A stretch of DNA of 59,877 nucleotides from Streptomyces sp. SA15 (GTDB taxonomy: Bacteria; Actinomycetota; Actinomycetes; Streptomycetales; Streptomycetaceae): the NCBI RefSeq assembly GCF_002291145.1, contig NZ_NTGE01000112.1:1-59877 (forward strand), in the 5' to 3' direction. Positions 16,487 to 24,725 of the stretch are shown piece by piece (position 1 is the stretch's first letter; the number at the start of each line of letters is the position of its first letter). Under the pieces are notes generated by a model that saw nothing but the letters and a program-made list of their open reading frames with translations, was not told where the DNA came from and did not search any database. The position numbers and the translations under genes are program-made.

Positions 16487-16554
16487 GCGTAGGCCATGGC
16501 AGTGCGTAGGCCATGGCACGTGCGTAGGCCATGGCAGCGGCGTAGGCCACTGCC
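16487..16554. repeat. 18-bp tandem repeat between divergent MFS genes
   Basis: About 3.8 copies of GCGTAGGCCATGGCANNN (units start at 16487, 16504, 16522 and 16540) in the 275-nt divergent promoter region. The core TAGGCCATGGC contains the palindrome GGCCATGGC, so each copy could be a protein site or merely a slippage product. Confidence 0.85.
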
Positions 16555-16723
16555 CGAGGCCTGGACCCTTGCCGCCCGAGACCCAGACCCTTCCCCAAGA
16601 GAAGACAAAGAATTCGTTAGGGCCCCGAAGCATCGGAATAGTTGCCCAGGCGCACGGGGTTCAAGCTGCACGTATCCCGCACGGCTCAACCAGCACACCC
16701 CCCAGGCCTGGAGGCCTCACTTC

Positions 16724-18466
16724 ATGACGCACACGTCGACCGACCAGCCCGCACCCAGGGCGAGCGGAGCCGTCGTCCCGGTCCTCGCCTTCGCGGGCAT
16801 CGTGGTCGCGGTGATGCAGACCCTGCTCGTCCCGGTCATCAAGGACCTGCCGCAACTGCTGGACACCTCCCCCAGCAACGCCACCTGGGTCCTGACCTCG
16901 ACCCTGCTCTCCGGCGCCGTGGCCACGCCGATCATGGGCCGGCTGGGCGACCTGTACGGCAAGCGGCGCATGCTGATCACCAGCCTCACGGTGATGGTGG
17001 TCGGCGCGCTGGTCAGCGCTTTCACCAGCGCCCTCCTCCCCATGATCGTCGGCCGTACCCTCCAGGGCTTCGCAATGGGCGCGATCCCCCTCGGCATCGG
17101 CCTGATGCGCGACATGCTGCCCCGCGAGAAGCTGGGCTCGGCGATGGCCCTGATGAGCTCCTCGATCGGCGTCGGCGGCGGCCTCGCTCTGCCCGCCGCG
17201 GCCCTGGTCGCGCAGCACACCGACTGGCACGCCCTCTTCTACGGCGCCGCGGGCATCGGCGCCCTCGCCATCGCCCTCACTCTCCTCGTCGTACCGGAGT
17301 CCCCGATGCGCGCGAAGGGCTCCTTCGACGTCCTGGGCGCCCTCGGCCTCTCCACCGGTCTCGTGCTCTTCCTGCTGCCGATCACCAAGGGCAGCGACTG
17401 GGGCTGGACCTCCGCCACCACGCTCGGTCTGTTCGCCGCGTCCGCCGTCGTACTCCTCCTATGGGGCGTGATGGAACTGCGCGTCAAGGCCCCGCTGGTG
17501 GACCTGCGCACCACGGCCCGCCCGGCCGTCCTCTTCACCAACCTCGCCTCGATCATGGTCGGGGTCAGCTTCTACGTCGTCTCCCTCGTCCTTCCGCAAC
17601 TCCTCCAGCTGCCCAAGGCCACCGGCTACGGCCTCGGCCAGTCGATGGTCGTCGCGGGTCTGCTGGTGGCGCCGCTCGGCCTGACCATGATGTTCACGGC
17701 GCCCGTCTACGCCCGCCTGTCGGCGAAGTACGGCCCCAAGGTCACCCTGATCCTCGGCCTGCTGATCATCGCGATCGGCTACGGCGCCGGCCTGGGCCTG
17801 ATGAGCGCCGCCTGGCAGAGCCTCGTCATCGCGGTGGTCCTGGGCGCGGGCATCGGCCTCGCGTACTCCTCGCTCCCCGCACTGATCGTCGGCGCGGTCC
17901 CGGCCTCGGAGACGGGTGCGGCCAACGGCCTCAACACCCTGATGCGGTCCATCGGTACGTCGGTGTCGAGCGCCGTGGTCGGCATGGTCCTCGCCAACAC
18001 CGCGAACGACGTGGGCGGCGTCGAGATCCCGACCATGCACGGCTTCCGGGTCTCCTTCCTGATCGCGACGGGCGCGGTGGCGGTCGGCCTGCTGCTGGCC
18101 TTCTTCCTGCCCGGCCGACGCCCGGCAGCCAGGCCGCAGCTGCGCGCGAGCAGCGAAGAGGACGCCAACGTGCAGCGCGCGGAAGAGGTGCTGCGCGGCT
18201 TCCGCGGCCGCGTCCTGGACGCCACCGGCACCCCGGTCGCCCGCGCCAAGGTCACCCTGATCGACCCCCGGGGCCGGCAGGCGGGCGCGACGCTCTCCGC
18301 CGAGGACGGCAGCTATGCCCTCGCCGTCCCGGCCCGTGGCCCGTACGTCCTGGCGGCCCGCGCCACGGGCCACGCCCCGCTGGCCTCCGCGGCGACCCAC
18401 GCGGGGGACGACCGGGCGGTCGACATGGACCTTTCGCTGCCGGGTGAGACGGTCTCCGCATCCTGA
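16724..18466 (+). CDS. MFS transporter fused to a C-terminal carboxypeptidase-regulatory-like domain
   Basis: A 580-residue protein. Residues ~15-470 form a 14-segment MFS exporter (GRLGDLYGKRRMLITSL loop motif, LVVPESPMRAKG mid-loop). After FFLPGRRP and a charged linker, residues ~495-580 form a small beta-sandwich with FRGRVLDATGTPVARAKVTL and AEDGSYALAVPARGPYVL. This is typical of CarboxypepD_reg/transthyretin-like domains, here probably on the cytoplasmic side. ATG 16724 has GGAGG about 9 nt upstream; a longer frame upstream is not protein-like. The role of the fused domain is unknown. Confidence 0.85.
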   Translation: MTHTSTDQPAPRASGAVVPVLAFAGIVVAVMQTLLVPVIKDLPQLLDTSPSNATWVLTSTLLSGAVATPIMGRLGDLYGKRRMLITSLTVMVVGALVSAFTSALLPMIVGRTLQGFAMGAIPLGIGLMRDMLPREKLGSAMALMSSSIGVGGGLALPAAALVAQHTDWHALFYGAAGIGALAIALTLLVVPESPMRAKGSFDVLGALGLSTGLVLFLLPITKGSDWGWTSATTLGLFAASAVVLLLWGVMELRVKAPLVDLRTTARPAVLFTNLASIMVGVSFYVVSLVLPQLLQLPKATGYGLGQSMVVAGLLVAPLGLTMMFTAPVYARLSAKYGPKVTLILGLLIIAIGYGAGLGLMSAAWQSLVIAVVLGAGIGLAYSSLPALIVGAVPASETGAANGLNTLMRSIGTSVSSAVVGMVLANTANDVGGVEIPTMHGFRVSFLIATGAVAVGLLLAFFLPGRRPAARPQLRASSEEDANVQRAEEVLRGFRGRVLDATGTPVARAKVTLIDPRGRQAGATLSAEDGSYALAVPARGPYVLAARATGHAPLASAATHAGDDRAVDMDLSLPGETVSAS

Positions 18467-18502
18467 TCAATCCGCATCCTGATCAATCCGCGTCCTGAGC
18501 AA
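18455..18502. repeat. 16-bp tandem repeat across the MFS stop codon
   Basis: Three copies of TCCGCATCCTGATCAA (18455, 18471, 18487; the third has two changes). The first copy contains the MFS stop codon. Confidence 0.85.
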
Positions 18503-18633
18503 TCCGAGGAGATCTCTTCCCCTCGAATCCACCCGGCGTTCACGATGAGCAGGGTTCGCCGACGCACCATCCCTCCCTGTGATCTCCGCCTCCGCCGATC
18601 TTCGTGTGAGCGGAGATCGGTGGAAGGCGTCTG

Positions 18634-18797
18634 ATGGGGATTCAGGAACGAAGTGGGGCCGACAAGTGCCTGGCCGTACCCAACTCCAGCACGGCCAACG
18701 GCATCGGTAGCCCAGCTCGGGCCGGGACTGCTCGCGACCACCCGAGATCATCCAGTGGACCCGCACCGAAAACTTCAACCAGCGGTGGACCTGGTGA
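18634..18797 (+). pseudogene. Decayed ricin-type lectin fragment
   Basis: The 369-nt gap before the intact lectin gene holds a recognisable remnant. One frame reads GADKCLAVPNSSTANGI, matching the GKCLAIPSGSTTPGV repeat of the neighbour. After a frame change, IIQWTRTENFNQRWTW and a stop (18795-18797) form the last beta-trefoil repeat, including the QxW signature. Sequence between the halves is scrambled by a small indel. It is probably the tail of a duplicated lectin gene. Confidence 0.65.
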
Positions 18798-18835
18798 CAT
18801 CCGGCCGTTGAAGTGATGAAGAAATCTCTCCTGTC

Positions 18836-19357
18836 ATGAACCTGAGAAGAAAGGCGGCCGCCACTCTGGCGGCCGCCGCCCTTATCGGCGCGCCCGTACT
18901 CACGGGCTCGTCCCTGACCGGCTCGGCGCCTGAGGCCGCGGCCGCCGAGGCCGTGGTCGACGCCCGCCTCTACAACCAGGGCACCGGCTTCTGTCTGGCC
19001 AATCCCGGCTCCAGCACGACCAACGGCACCGTGATGATCCAGTGGACGTGCAGCTACAGCGACAGCAACTACTGGTCGCTCCAGCCCGTGACCGGCGGCT
19101 ACCACGTCGTCAACAAGGCGAGCGGCAAGTGCCTGGCCATCCCCAGCGGGAGCACGACGCCCGGCGTCAAGGCCATCCAGTGGGGTTGCGGCACCGAGGT
19201 CGGCGACGAACAGGTCTGGGTCCACGACGGCACCGAGCGGCTGAGGAACGCGAAGACCGGCCTGTGCCTCGCCATCCCCAACACCAGCACGACCGCCGGC
19301 ACCGAGGCCATCCAGTGGGGCTGCAACGACAACAAGGACCAGCAATGGCTGTGGTGA
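18836..19357 (+). CDS. Secreted ricin-type beta-trefoil lectin
   Basis: A 173-residue exported protein. The signal peptide is MNLRRKAAATLAAAALIGAP with cleavage near AAAAEA. One beta-trefoil follows with three repeats carrying the CLAxPxSST pattern and the QxW-type ends NYWSL, EQVWV and QQWLW. Such domains bind galactose- or xylose-containing glycans and are usually attached to glycosidases; here the lectin is a separate protein. Its stop lies 13 nt inside the following sialidase-like gene, so the pair is translationally coupled and may work together on one glycan. Confidence 0.87.
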   Translation: MNLRRKAAATLAAAALIGAPVLTGSSLTGSAPEAAAAEAVVDARLYNQGTGFCLANPGSSTTNGTVMIQWTCSYSDSNYWSLQPVTGGYHVVNKASGKCLAIPSGSTTPGVKAIQWGCGTEVGDEQVWVHDGTERLRNAKTGLCLAIPNTSTTAGTEAIQWGCNDNKDQQWLW

Positions 19358-20493
19358 CCCGCAAGCGGGCCCTGCCCGTACTCCTGACGGCAGTCGTCCT
19401 CGCCGTCCTGACCGGCCTGCTCCTGCCGGGCCCGGCCTCCGCCGAGGGCACGTCGGGCGAGTCGAGCGCCCACATCAACACGGCCACCGAGGGCGACGGC
19501 CCCCGCACCCCCGACATCATCGCCACCAGCGCGAACAACGCGGTCGTGGCCTGGCGGGAGGGCATCGTCCCGGGCCAGGTCGACCACGGCTACATCCGGT
19601 ACGCGTACACCACCAACGGTGGCACGAACTGGGCCCACCCCCAGGTCCTCGCCCAGGACACCAGCGAGTACTCCTGGCACTACGTCGTCCTCTACCAGAC
19701 GGGCAACGAGCTCTTCGCCTACCTCGGCCGGACCAAGTCGTCGAGCACCAACAACTCCGGCCTCCCGATCGACGCCATCGTGGTCAAGCGCAGCACCGAC
19801 GAGGGTCACACCTGGCAGGACTACCCCGTCACCATGCCGCTCGACCTGCCGGCGACGACCGCCGACGAGGGACTCGCGAACCTCATCTTCGCCGGTCGCC
19901 CGCTCCAGCTGGCCAACGGCAAGCACGTCATCCCGTTCTGGGCCTCCGGCCGCGAGAACGGCGTGCTGATCTCCTCGGACCTGAAGACCTGGACGGCCGG
20001 CGGCATCGTGCCCGACCCCAACAACCTCGACGCCGCCGAACCCCAGATCGCCGTCTCCCAGGACGACCCGAACAAGCTGGTCATGGTCGCCCGCAGCATC
20101 GGCACCCAGACCCGCGCGGCGACGGCCACGAGCTCCGACGGCGGCCTGACCTGGACGCCCTTCACGCTCGACACCAACCTGCCGAGCCTCAACTCCAAGG
20201 TCCAGTTCATCAAGGACAGCAACGGCCAGTACCTGTCCCTCTACAACACCGCCACGAACCGTGACGTCCTCAACTACAAGACCAAACGCCCCGGCGCGGC
20301 CTGGAGCACCGGCAAGTTCTTCGCCAACGGCGCGGCGGCCGACCTGGACCCCGATCAGCAGGGCACCACGGGCGCCGGCTGGGACACGTACCCGATGGCC
20401 GACGAGTACGCCCCGGGCAAGTTCTATGTCGCCTGGGAGTTCGACACCTCCCGGATCAAGGTGAACAAGCTGGACATCTCCGACGCACCCTGA
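19345..20493 (+). CDS. Secreted sialidase-like (BNR/Asp-box) glycosidase
   Basis: A 382-residue exported beta-propeller enzyme. The signal peptide runs to about residue 33 (GPASA). Three Asp-box-like turns are visible: TTNGGTNW, STDEGHTW and SSDGGLTW. The fold suits GH33 or GH93-type exo-glycosidases; which sugar is cleaved is not decidable here. ATG 19345 overlaps the lectin stop; GTG 19354 would give a 4-nt overlap and is equally possible. The gene is followed by a strong hairpin. Confidence 0.78.
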   Translation: MAVVTRKRALPVLLTAVVLAVLTGLLLPGPASAEGTSGESSAHINTATEGDGPRTPDIIATSANNAVVAWREGIVPGQVDHGYIRYAYTTNGGTNWAHPQVLAQDTSEYSWHYVVLYQTGNELFAYLGRTKSSSTNNSGLPIDAIVVKRSTDEGHTWQDYPVTMPLDLPATTADEGLANLIFAGRPLQLANGKHVIPFWASGRENGVLISSDLKTWTAGGIVPDPNNLDAAEPQIAVSQDDPNKLVMVARSIGTQTRAATATSSDGGLTWTPFTLDTNLPSLNSKVQFIKDSNGQYLSLYNTATNRDVLNYKTKRPGAAWSTGKFFANGAAADLDPDQQGTTGAGWDTYPMADEYAPGKFYVAWEFDTSRIKVNKLDISDAP

Positions 20494-20510
20494 TCCACCC
20501 GTCAACCGCC

Positions 20511-20548
20511 GCCGTACCCCCTGTCGCCCGCCGACCAGGGGGTACGGC
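20511..20548 (+). terminator. Strong hairpin terminator
   Basis: GCCGTACCCCCTG (20511-20523) pairs perfectly with 20536-20548 over 13 bp, loop 12 nt, 18 nt after the sialidase stop. Confidence 0.85.
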
Positions 20549-20600
20549 AGCATGGGGCGCCGAGACGCACGTACGACTGCTTTCGGAAAGGCAGGTCCCC

Positions 20601-21251
20601 ATGCCCGCGGCCCCCAAGCCCGAGATCCTGGCCGCCTTCGAGGCGGCGAAGGGGTTCATGCCCACGGGTGAGGGCCTCGCCCTGTACGCGGCGGCCGTGG
20701 AGGCCGGGCGGCTCGGGCTGCCGTTGCTGGAGGTCGGTACCTACTGCGGCCGCTCCACGATCCTGCTCGCCGACGCGGCTCGCGAGGCCGGGGTCGTGGC
20801 GTTCACGGTCGACCACCACCGGGGCAGCGAGGAGCAGCAGCCGGGCTGGGAGTACCACGATCCGGCGACGGTCGACCCCGAGATCGGCCTGATGGACACG
20901 CTGCCGACCTTCCGCCGCACGCTCCACAGGGCGGGCCTGGAGGAGCACGTCATCGCCCTCGTCGGCCGTTCGCCGCAGGTGGCGAAGGTCTGGGGCACTC
21001 CCCTCGGGCTCGTCTTCATCGACGGCGGCCACACCGACGAGCACGCGAACGCCGACTACGAGGGGTGGGCGCCCCACGTGGCCGAGGCCGGGCTGCTGGT
21101 CATCCACGACGTGTTCCCGGACCCGGTGGACGAGCTCACCGGCCAGGCCCCGTACCGCGTCTACCTCAGGGCTCTCGCCTCCGACGCGTTCACGGAGGTC
21201 TCGGTGACCGACTCGCTACGCGTCCTGCGGCGGACGGGGACGGGGATCTGA
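20601..21251 (+). CDS. Class I SAM-dependent methyltransferase
   Basis: A 216-residue protein with the SAM-binding motif LLEVGTYCGRSTILLADAA near residue 42 and LVFIDGGHTDEHANADYEGW later. The pattern belongs to the Methyltransf_24/CmcI-like group, in which the GGH segment binds metal or substrate. ATG 20601 with GGAAAGG upstream. It lies alone between two hairpin-bounded units; the substrate is unknown. Confidence 0.8.
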   Translation: MPAAPKPEILAAFEAAKGFMPTGEGLALYAAAVEAGRLGLPLLEVGTYCGRSTILLADAAREAGVVAFTVDHHRGSEEQQPGWEYHDPATVDPEIGLMDTLPTFRRTLHRAGLEEHVIALVGRSPQVAKVWGTPLGLVFIDGGHTDEHANADYEGWAPHVAEAGLLVIHDVFPDPVDELTGQAPYRVYLRALASDAFTEVSVTDSLRVLRRTGTGI

Positions 21252-21273
21252 GGGCGCGGTTAGAGTCGCTGTC

Positions 21274-22245
21274 GTGTCGTACGTAGGCCCGGACTTCGAA
21301 CCGCCCCAGCCCCGCCGTCCCCGGCGCCGCCCGCTGACCGTCGCCCTCGCCGCGCTGGTGCCGGGTGCGTTGCTGGGGTGGCTGGTGTTCGAGGCGGTCG
21401 GCGGAACGGGCGGCTCGGGCGGAGAGGCGGGTGTGGCGGTCGGGACCGCCACCGCGCAGTCGAGCAGCCCAGCCGTCTCCCCCGCTACCACCTCCTCCCC
21501 CACCAGCGACGGCAAGCAGCCGCGCGCCTCCGAGAAACCGACACCCTCACCCTCGGCCCCCGCCGCCTCCGGCCCTCTCAAGGGCAAGGTGATCGTCATC
21601 GACCCGGGCCACAACCCGGGCAACTTCCAGCACACGTCCGAGATCAACCGCAAGGTGGATATCGGTACGAACCGGAAGGAATGCGACACAACGGGAACGT
21701 CCACCAACTCCGGTTACACCGAGGCCAAGTTCACCCTCGACGTGGCTCACCGGATGCGCGCTCTGCTGGAAAAGCAGGGCGCCACGGTGAAGCTGACCCA
21801 GGACAACGACCGGCCCTACGGCCCGTGCGTGGACGAGCGCGCCCGACTCGGCAACGAGGCGCGCGCGGACGCCGTCGTCTCCGTCCACGCGGACGGCTCG
21901 GGGGCCGGAAACCGCGGCTTCCACGTCATCCTCCCGGGCAGCGTGCACGCGGGCGCCGCCGACACCCGCCCGATCGTCGCCGCCTCCCGCGAACTCGGCG
22001 AGCGCATCGCGGGCAACTTCGTGCGCGTAACGGGCAGCGCGCCCTCCAACTACGTCGGCGACGGCACCGGACTGGACATCCGCACGGACCTGGGCGGTCT
22101 CAATCTGTCAACGGTTCCCAAGGTGTTCATCGAGTGCGGCAACATGCGCGATAGCAAGGACGCGGCACTGCTGACCAGCGGCGCCTGGCGGCAGAAAGCG
22201 GCGCAAGGGATCTCTGAGGGAATCGTGAGTTTCCTGCGCGGGTAG
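21274..22245 (+). CDS. N-acetylmuramoyl-L-alanine amidase (Amidase_3)
   Basis: A 323-residue cell-wall hydrolase. An N-terminal membrane anchor lies at about residues 20-42, followed by a Ser/Thr/Pro linker and the zinc amidase domain from VIVIDPGHNPGN. Zinc ligands are His in DPGHN, Glu in SGYTEAKFTLDV and His in VSVHADGS; the catalytic Glu is in FIECGNMR. It cleaves the bond between MurNAc and the stem peptide at the cell surface. GTG 21274 start, 22 nt after the methyltransferase stop. Confidence 0.92.
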   Translation: MSYVGPDFEPPQPRRPRRRPLTVALAALVPGALLGWLVFEAVGGTGGSGGEAGVAVGTATAQSSSPAVSPATTSSPTSDGKQPRASEKPTPSPSAPAASGPLKGKVIVIDPGHNPGNFQHTSEINRKVDIGTNRKECDTTGTSTNSGYTEAKFTLDVAHRMRALLEKQGATVKLTQDNDRPYGPCVDERARLGNEARADAVVSVHADGSGAGNRGFHVILPGSVHAGAADTRPIVAASRELGERIAGNFVRVTGSAPSNYVGDGTGLDIRTDLGGLNLSTVPKVFIECGNMRDSKDAALLTSGAWRQKAAQGISEGIVSFLRG

Positions 22246-22409
22246 TGATCAGCGCACGGATCCGGGCGGACACCCTGTTCTGGCGGACGATAGTGTCGTC
22301 CCTACGATGAGGGGCCACCCCCGCGCTTCACACCGGGGCCCGAGGGCGACATGGTGAGAGCGGTGCCTCCAGCGATGCCGACGATGAGACGATTGACGAA
22401 GGACACGAA

Positions 22410-23252
22410 GTGAATATCCGCTCCCTCACTCGAGGCGACGGCGTGGTGATCGGAGCAGCGGTGTTGCTGTTCATCGCGTCATTCCTCGACATCTACTCGG
22501 CCGACGAGGCCCCGGACGGCTTCGACTTCCCCAACGCCTGGGGAAGCGGCCCCGTCCTGATGGGCGTGGTGCTGGCGGGCATCATCGGTGCCGCGCTCGT
22601 CGTCGTCGCCCACGGCCTTCCGCAGGTGCCGAAGGTGGCCGGGCTCGACCTCGGCCAGTTCGGCAGCGCGTTCACGGTCTTCGCCGCATGGAGCGCACTC
22701 GGGAACGTCTTCGACCCGATGAGCGCCATGAACAACCTGGAGGGTGCCGCGGACAGCATCGACGCCGGCATCGGCCTGATCCTCGCCCTCGTAGCCACCC
22801 TGCTCATGGCCGCCGCCGCCATCGCCACCCCCCTCGTCCCGGCCCTCAAGGGCTCCCTCATCCCCGCCCCCAAGCCCCCGGCCCCCCAGCCCTACGGCGC
22901 CCAGCCCCAGGGTGGTTACGGCTACCCCGGCGCCCCGCAGCCGGGCCAGCCGTACGGCGGTCAGCCGCAGCCGGGGCAGCCCTTCGGCGCCCAGCCGGGC
23001 GGCCAGCCGCAGCAGGCTCCGCAGGCGCAGCCGCAACCGCAGCCGCCGGCCGCGGACTTCTCGCCGTTCTGGTTCGCAGTGCCGGTGCCGCGGCCGCTGT
23101 TCGCGGAGGACGGTTCGCCGACGCCGATCGCCGAACTCGCCCCCGGCACCTGGTACCTCGCGGTCGAGCAGCGCGGTCCGGCGCTGGTCGCGCAGACGCA
23201 GGACGGTCGTCGTGGCGTACTTCAGGACACGACGGGGATCCAGCGCGGCTGA
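22410..23252 (+). CDS. DUF5336-like membrane protein with Pro/Gln/Gly-rich tail
   Basis: A 280-residue protein. About four hydrophobic segments occur in the first 150 residues (GVVIGAAVLLFIASFLDIYS, VLMGVVLAGIIGAALVVVAH, two more). A low-complexity tail of PQPYGAQPQ-type repeats follows, then a compact C-terminal module FWFAVPVPRPLFAEDGSPTP. It resembles actinobacterial integral membrane proteins of unknown function. A short palindrome (GGACGA/TCGTCC, 22284-22300) lies upstream. A strong terminator follows. Confidence 0.6.
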   Translation: MNIRSLTRGDGVVIGAAVLLFIASFLDIYSADEAPDGFDFPNAWGSGPVLMGVVLAGIIGAALVVVAHGLPQVPKVAGLDLGQFGSAFTVFAAWSALGNVFDPMSAMNNLEGAADSIDAGIGLILALVATLLMAAAAIATPLVPALKGSLIPAPKPPAPQPYGAQPQGGYGYPGAPQPGQPYGGQPQPGQPFGAQPGGQPQQAPQAQPQPQPPAADFSPFWFAVPVPRPLFAEDGSPTPIAELAPGTWYLAVEQRGPALVAQTQDGRRGVLQDTTGIQRG

Positions 23253-23274
23253 GGCCGGCCAGCTGTCTTTGCCG

Positions 23275-23308
23275 AACGGCCCCTCGCCCTTCCGGGCGGG
23301 GGGCCGTT
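23275..23308 (+). terminator. Strong hairpin terminator
   Basis: AACGGCCCCTCGCCC (23275-23289) pairs with 23294-23308 over 15 bp with one G-T wobble; 4-nt loop. Confidence 0.85.
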
Positions 23309-23336
23309 GTCGTACAGTCGCAGCCCGAAACCAGCA

Positions 23337-23353
23337 ACTGACATGCCGTCAGA
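23337..23353. promoter_or_regulatory. Palindrome before the F420 oxidoreductase gene
   Basis: ACTGACATGCCGTCAGA has inverted CTGAC/GTCAG arms around 5 bp and lies 15-31 nt upstream of the ATG. It has the size of a TetR-family operator but does not match the KstR consensus. Confidence 0.4.
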
Positions 23354-23367
23354 CATCTGGAGGCGCC

Positions 23368-24378
23368 ATGCGGCTAGGTCTCGCCCTCGGCTACTGGGGC
23401 CGCGGCCCCTCCGCGGACCACGTACCGCTGGCGCAGGAGGCCGAGCGGCTCGGCTACGACTCCGTGTGGACCGCGGAGTCGTGGGGTTCGGACGCGTTCA
23501 CGCCGCTCACCTGGATCGCGGCGCAGACGTCCCGTATCAAGCTGGGCACGGCGGTTGCCCAGATGGCGGCCCGCTCGCCCACCACCACCGCCATGCACGC
23601 CCTCACCCTGGACCACCTCTCCGGCGGACGCATGACGCTCGGGCTCGGGCTGTCCGGTCCGCAGGTGGTCGAGGGCTGGTACGGACGGGCGTTCCCGAAG
23701 TCGCCGCTGACCGCGACCCGGGAGTACGTCGGCGTCGTACGGCAGGTGCTGCGGCGCGAGGCGCCGGTGGAGCTCGCCGGCCGTTTCCACGCGCACCCCT
23801 ACCGCGGCCCGGACGCCACCGGCCTGGGCAAGCCGCTCAAGCCCATCACGCATCCGCTCCGACCCGACCTGCCGATCCTGCTGGGCGCCGAAGGGCCGAA
23901 GAACGTCGCGCTGACGACCCGGATCGCGGACGGCTGGCTGCCGTTGTACTGGTCGCCGACCCGGCCGGAGGTCTACGGCGAGGCACTGGCCGATCTGCCG
24001 GACGGCTTCCTCGTCGCCCCCATGGCCCAGGTGCGGGTCTGCGACAACGTCGGCGAAGGTCTCCTGCCCGTCAAGACGATGCTCGGCTTCTACATCGGCG
24101 GCATGGGCCACGCCGCCCGCAACTTCCACGCCGACCTCATGGCGCGCATGGGGTACGAGGAGGAGGCCCGGCGCATCCAGGAGCTGTTCCTGTCCGGCCG
24201 CAAGGAAGAGGCCGTGCTCGCCGTCCCCGATGCCTTCGCGGACGAGATCTCCCTCGTCGGGCCGCGTGAACGCATCGCCGAGCGGCTGGAGTTGTGGCGC
24301 AAAGGGCCGGTGACGGACCTGTTGGCGCTGGCGCCGGACCGGGAGTCGCTGCGGGTGCTGGCGGAGCTCAACTCCTAG
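23368..24378 (+). CDS. F420-dependent LLM-class oxidoreductase (Rv3520c-like)
   Basis: A 336-residue luciferase-like TIM barrel. MRLGLALGYWGRGPS, TAESWGSDAFTPLTW, ALTLDHLSGGRMTLGLGLSG and LGAEGPKNVAL match, from memory, the mycobacterial KstR-regulon protein Rv3520c along its length. The family uses reduced coenzyme F420 for hydride transfer; the Rv3520c substrate is not firmly known. ATG 23368 with TGGAGG upstream. A palindrome overlaps the leader, but it is not a KstR-type box. It lies 3.8 kb from the KstR-like gene, so a role in the same pathway is possible but unproven. Confidence 0.82.
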   Translation: MRLGLALGYWGRGPSADHVPLAQEAERLGYDSVWTAESWGSDAFTPLTWIAAQTSRIKLGTAVAQMAARSPTTTAMHALTLDHLSGGRMTLGLGLSGPQVVEGWYGRAFPKSPLTATREYVGVVRQVLRREAPVELAGRFHAHPYRGPDATGLGKPLKPITHPLRPDLPILLGAEGPKNVALTTRIADGWLPLYWSPTRPEVYGEALADLPDGFLVAPMAQVRVCDNVGEGLLPVKTMLGFYIGGMGHAARNFHADLMARMGYEEEARRIQELFLSGRKEEAVLAVPDAFADEISLVGPRERIAERLELWRKGPVTDLLALAPDRESLRVLAELNS

Positions 24379-24427
24379 GACGGAGCCGTTCGGGTTTCAT
24401 CCAGGGTTGAGCGGCAACCCGGTGGAC

Positions 24428-24721
24428 ATGTCCCCTCATTATCGCAACGGTGCCCATCAGGCCGGCAGAATCATCGCGGTCGTCGCCGACGTCATGGCCC
24501 TCATCCTGGGCCTGTGGATCCTGATGTACCTGCTGGACGCGAACCGCGCGAACGACTTCGTGCAGTTCATCCACGACGCGGCCCGCTGGCTGGCGGGCTG
24601 GTCCCACGACCTGTTCACGTTCGACGAGGCCTGGGCGCGGGTCGTGGCCGGATACGGTCTCGCGGCGGTGGTGTACCTGTTCGTGGGGCACGCGATCGCC
24701 AACCGCGTGCACCGGCACTGA
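24428..24721 (+). CDS. Small membrane protein with two TM segments
   Basis: A 97-residue protein. Two hydrophobic helices (IIAVVADVMALILGLWILMY and VVAGYGLAAVVYLFVGHAIA) flank a soluble loop with aromatic residues (WLAGWSHDLFTFDEAW). ATG 24428 has GGTGG just upstream; GTG 24422 and TTG 24407 are in frame. It lies between the F420 oxidoreductase and the converging toroid gene. No function is recognised. Confidence 0.6.
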   Translation: MSPHYRNGAHQAGRIIAVVADVMALILGLWILMYLLDANRANDFVQFIHDAARWLAGWSHDLFTFDEAWARVVAGYGLAAVVYLFVGHAIANRVHRH

Positions 24722-24725
24722 GCAG

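Noticed and set aside
16487..16554. CRISPR array
   Set aside because: Units are directly adjacent with no unique spacers; it is a plain tandem repeat.
14148..16727. A very long plus-strand open frame opposite the sigma factor and MFS genes
   Set aside because: Composition is Arg/His/Pro-rich shadow sequence; the minus strand holds clear families.
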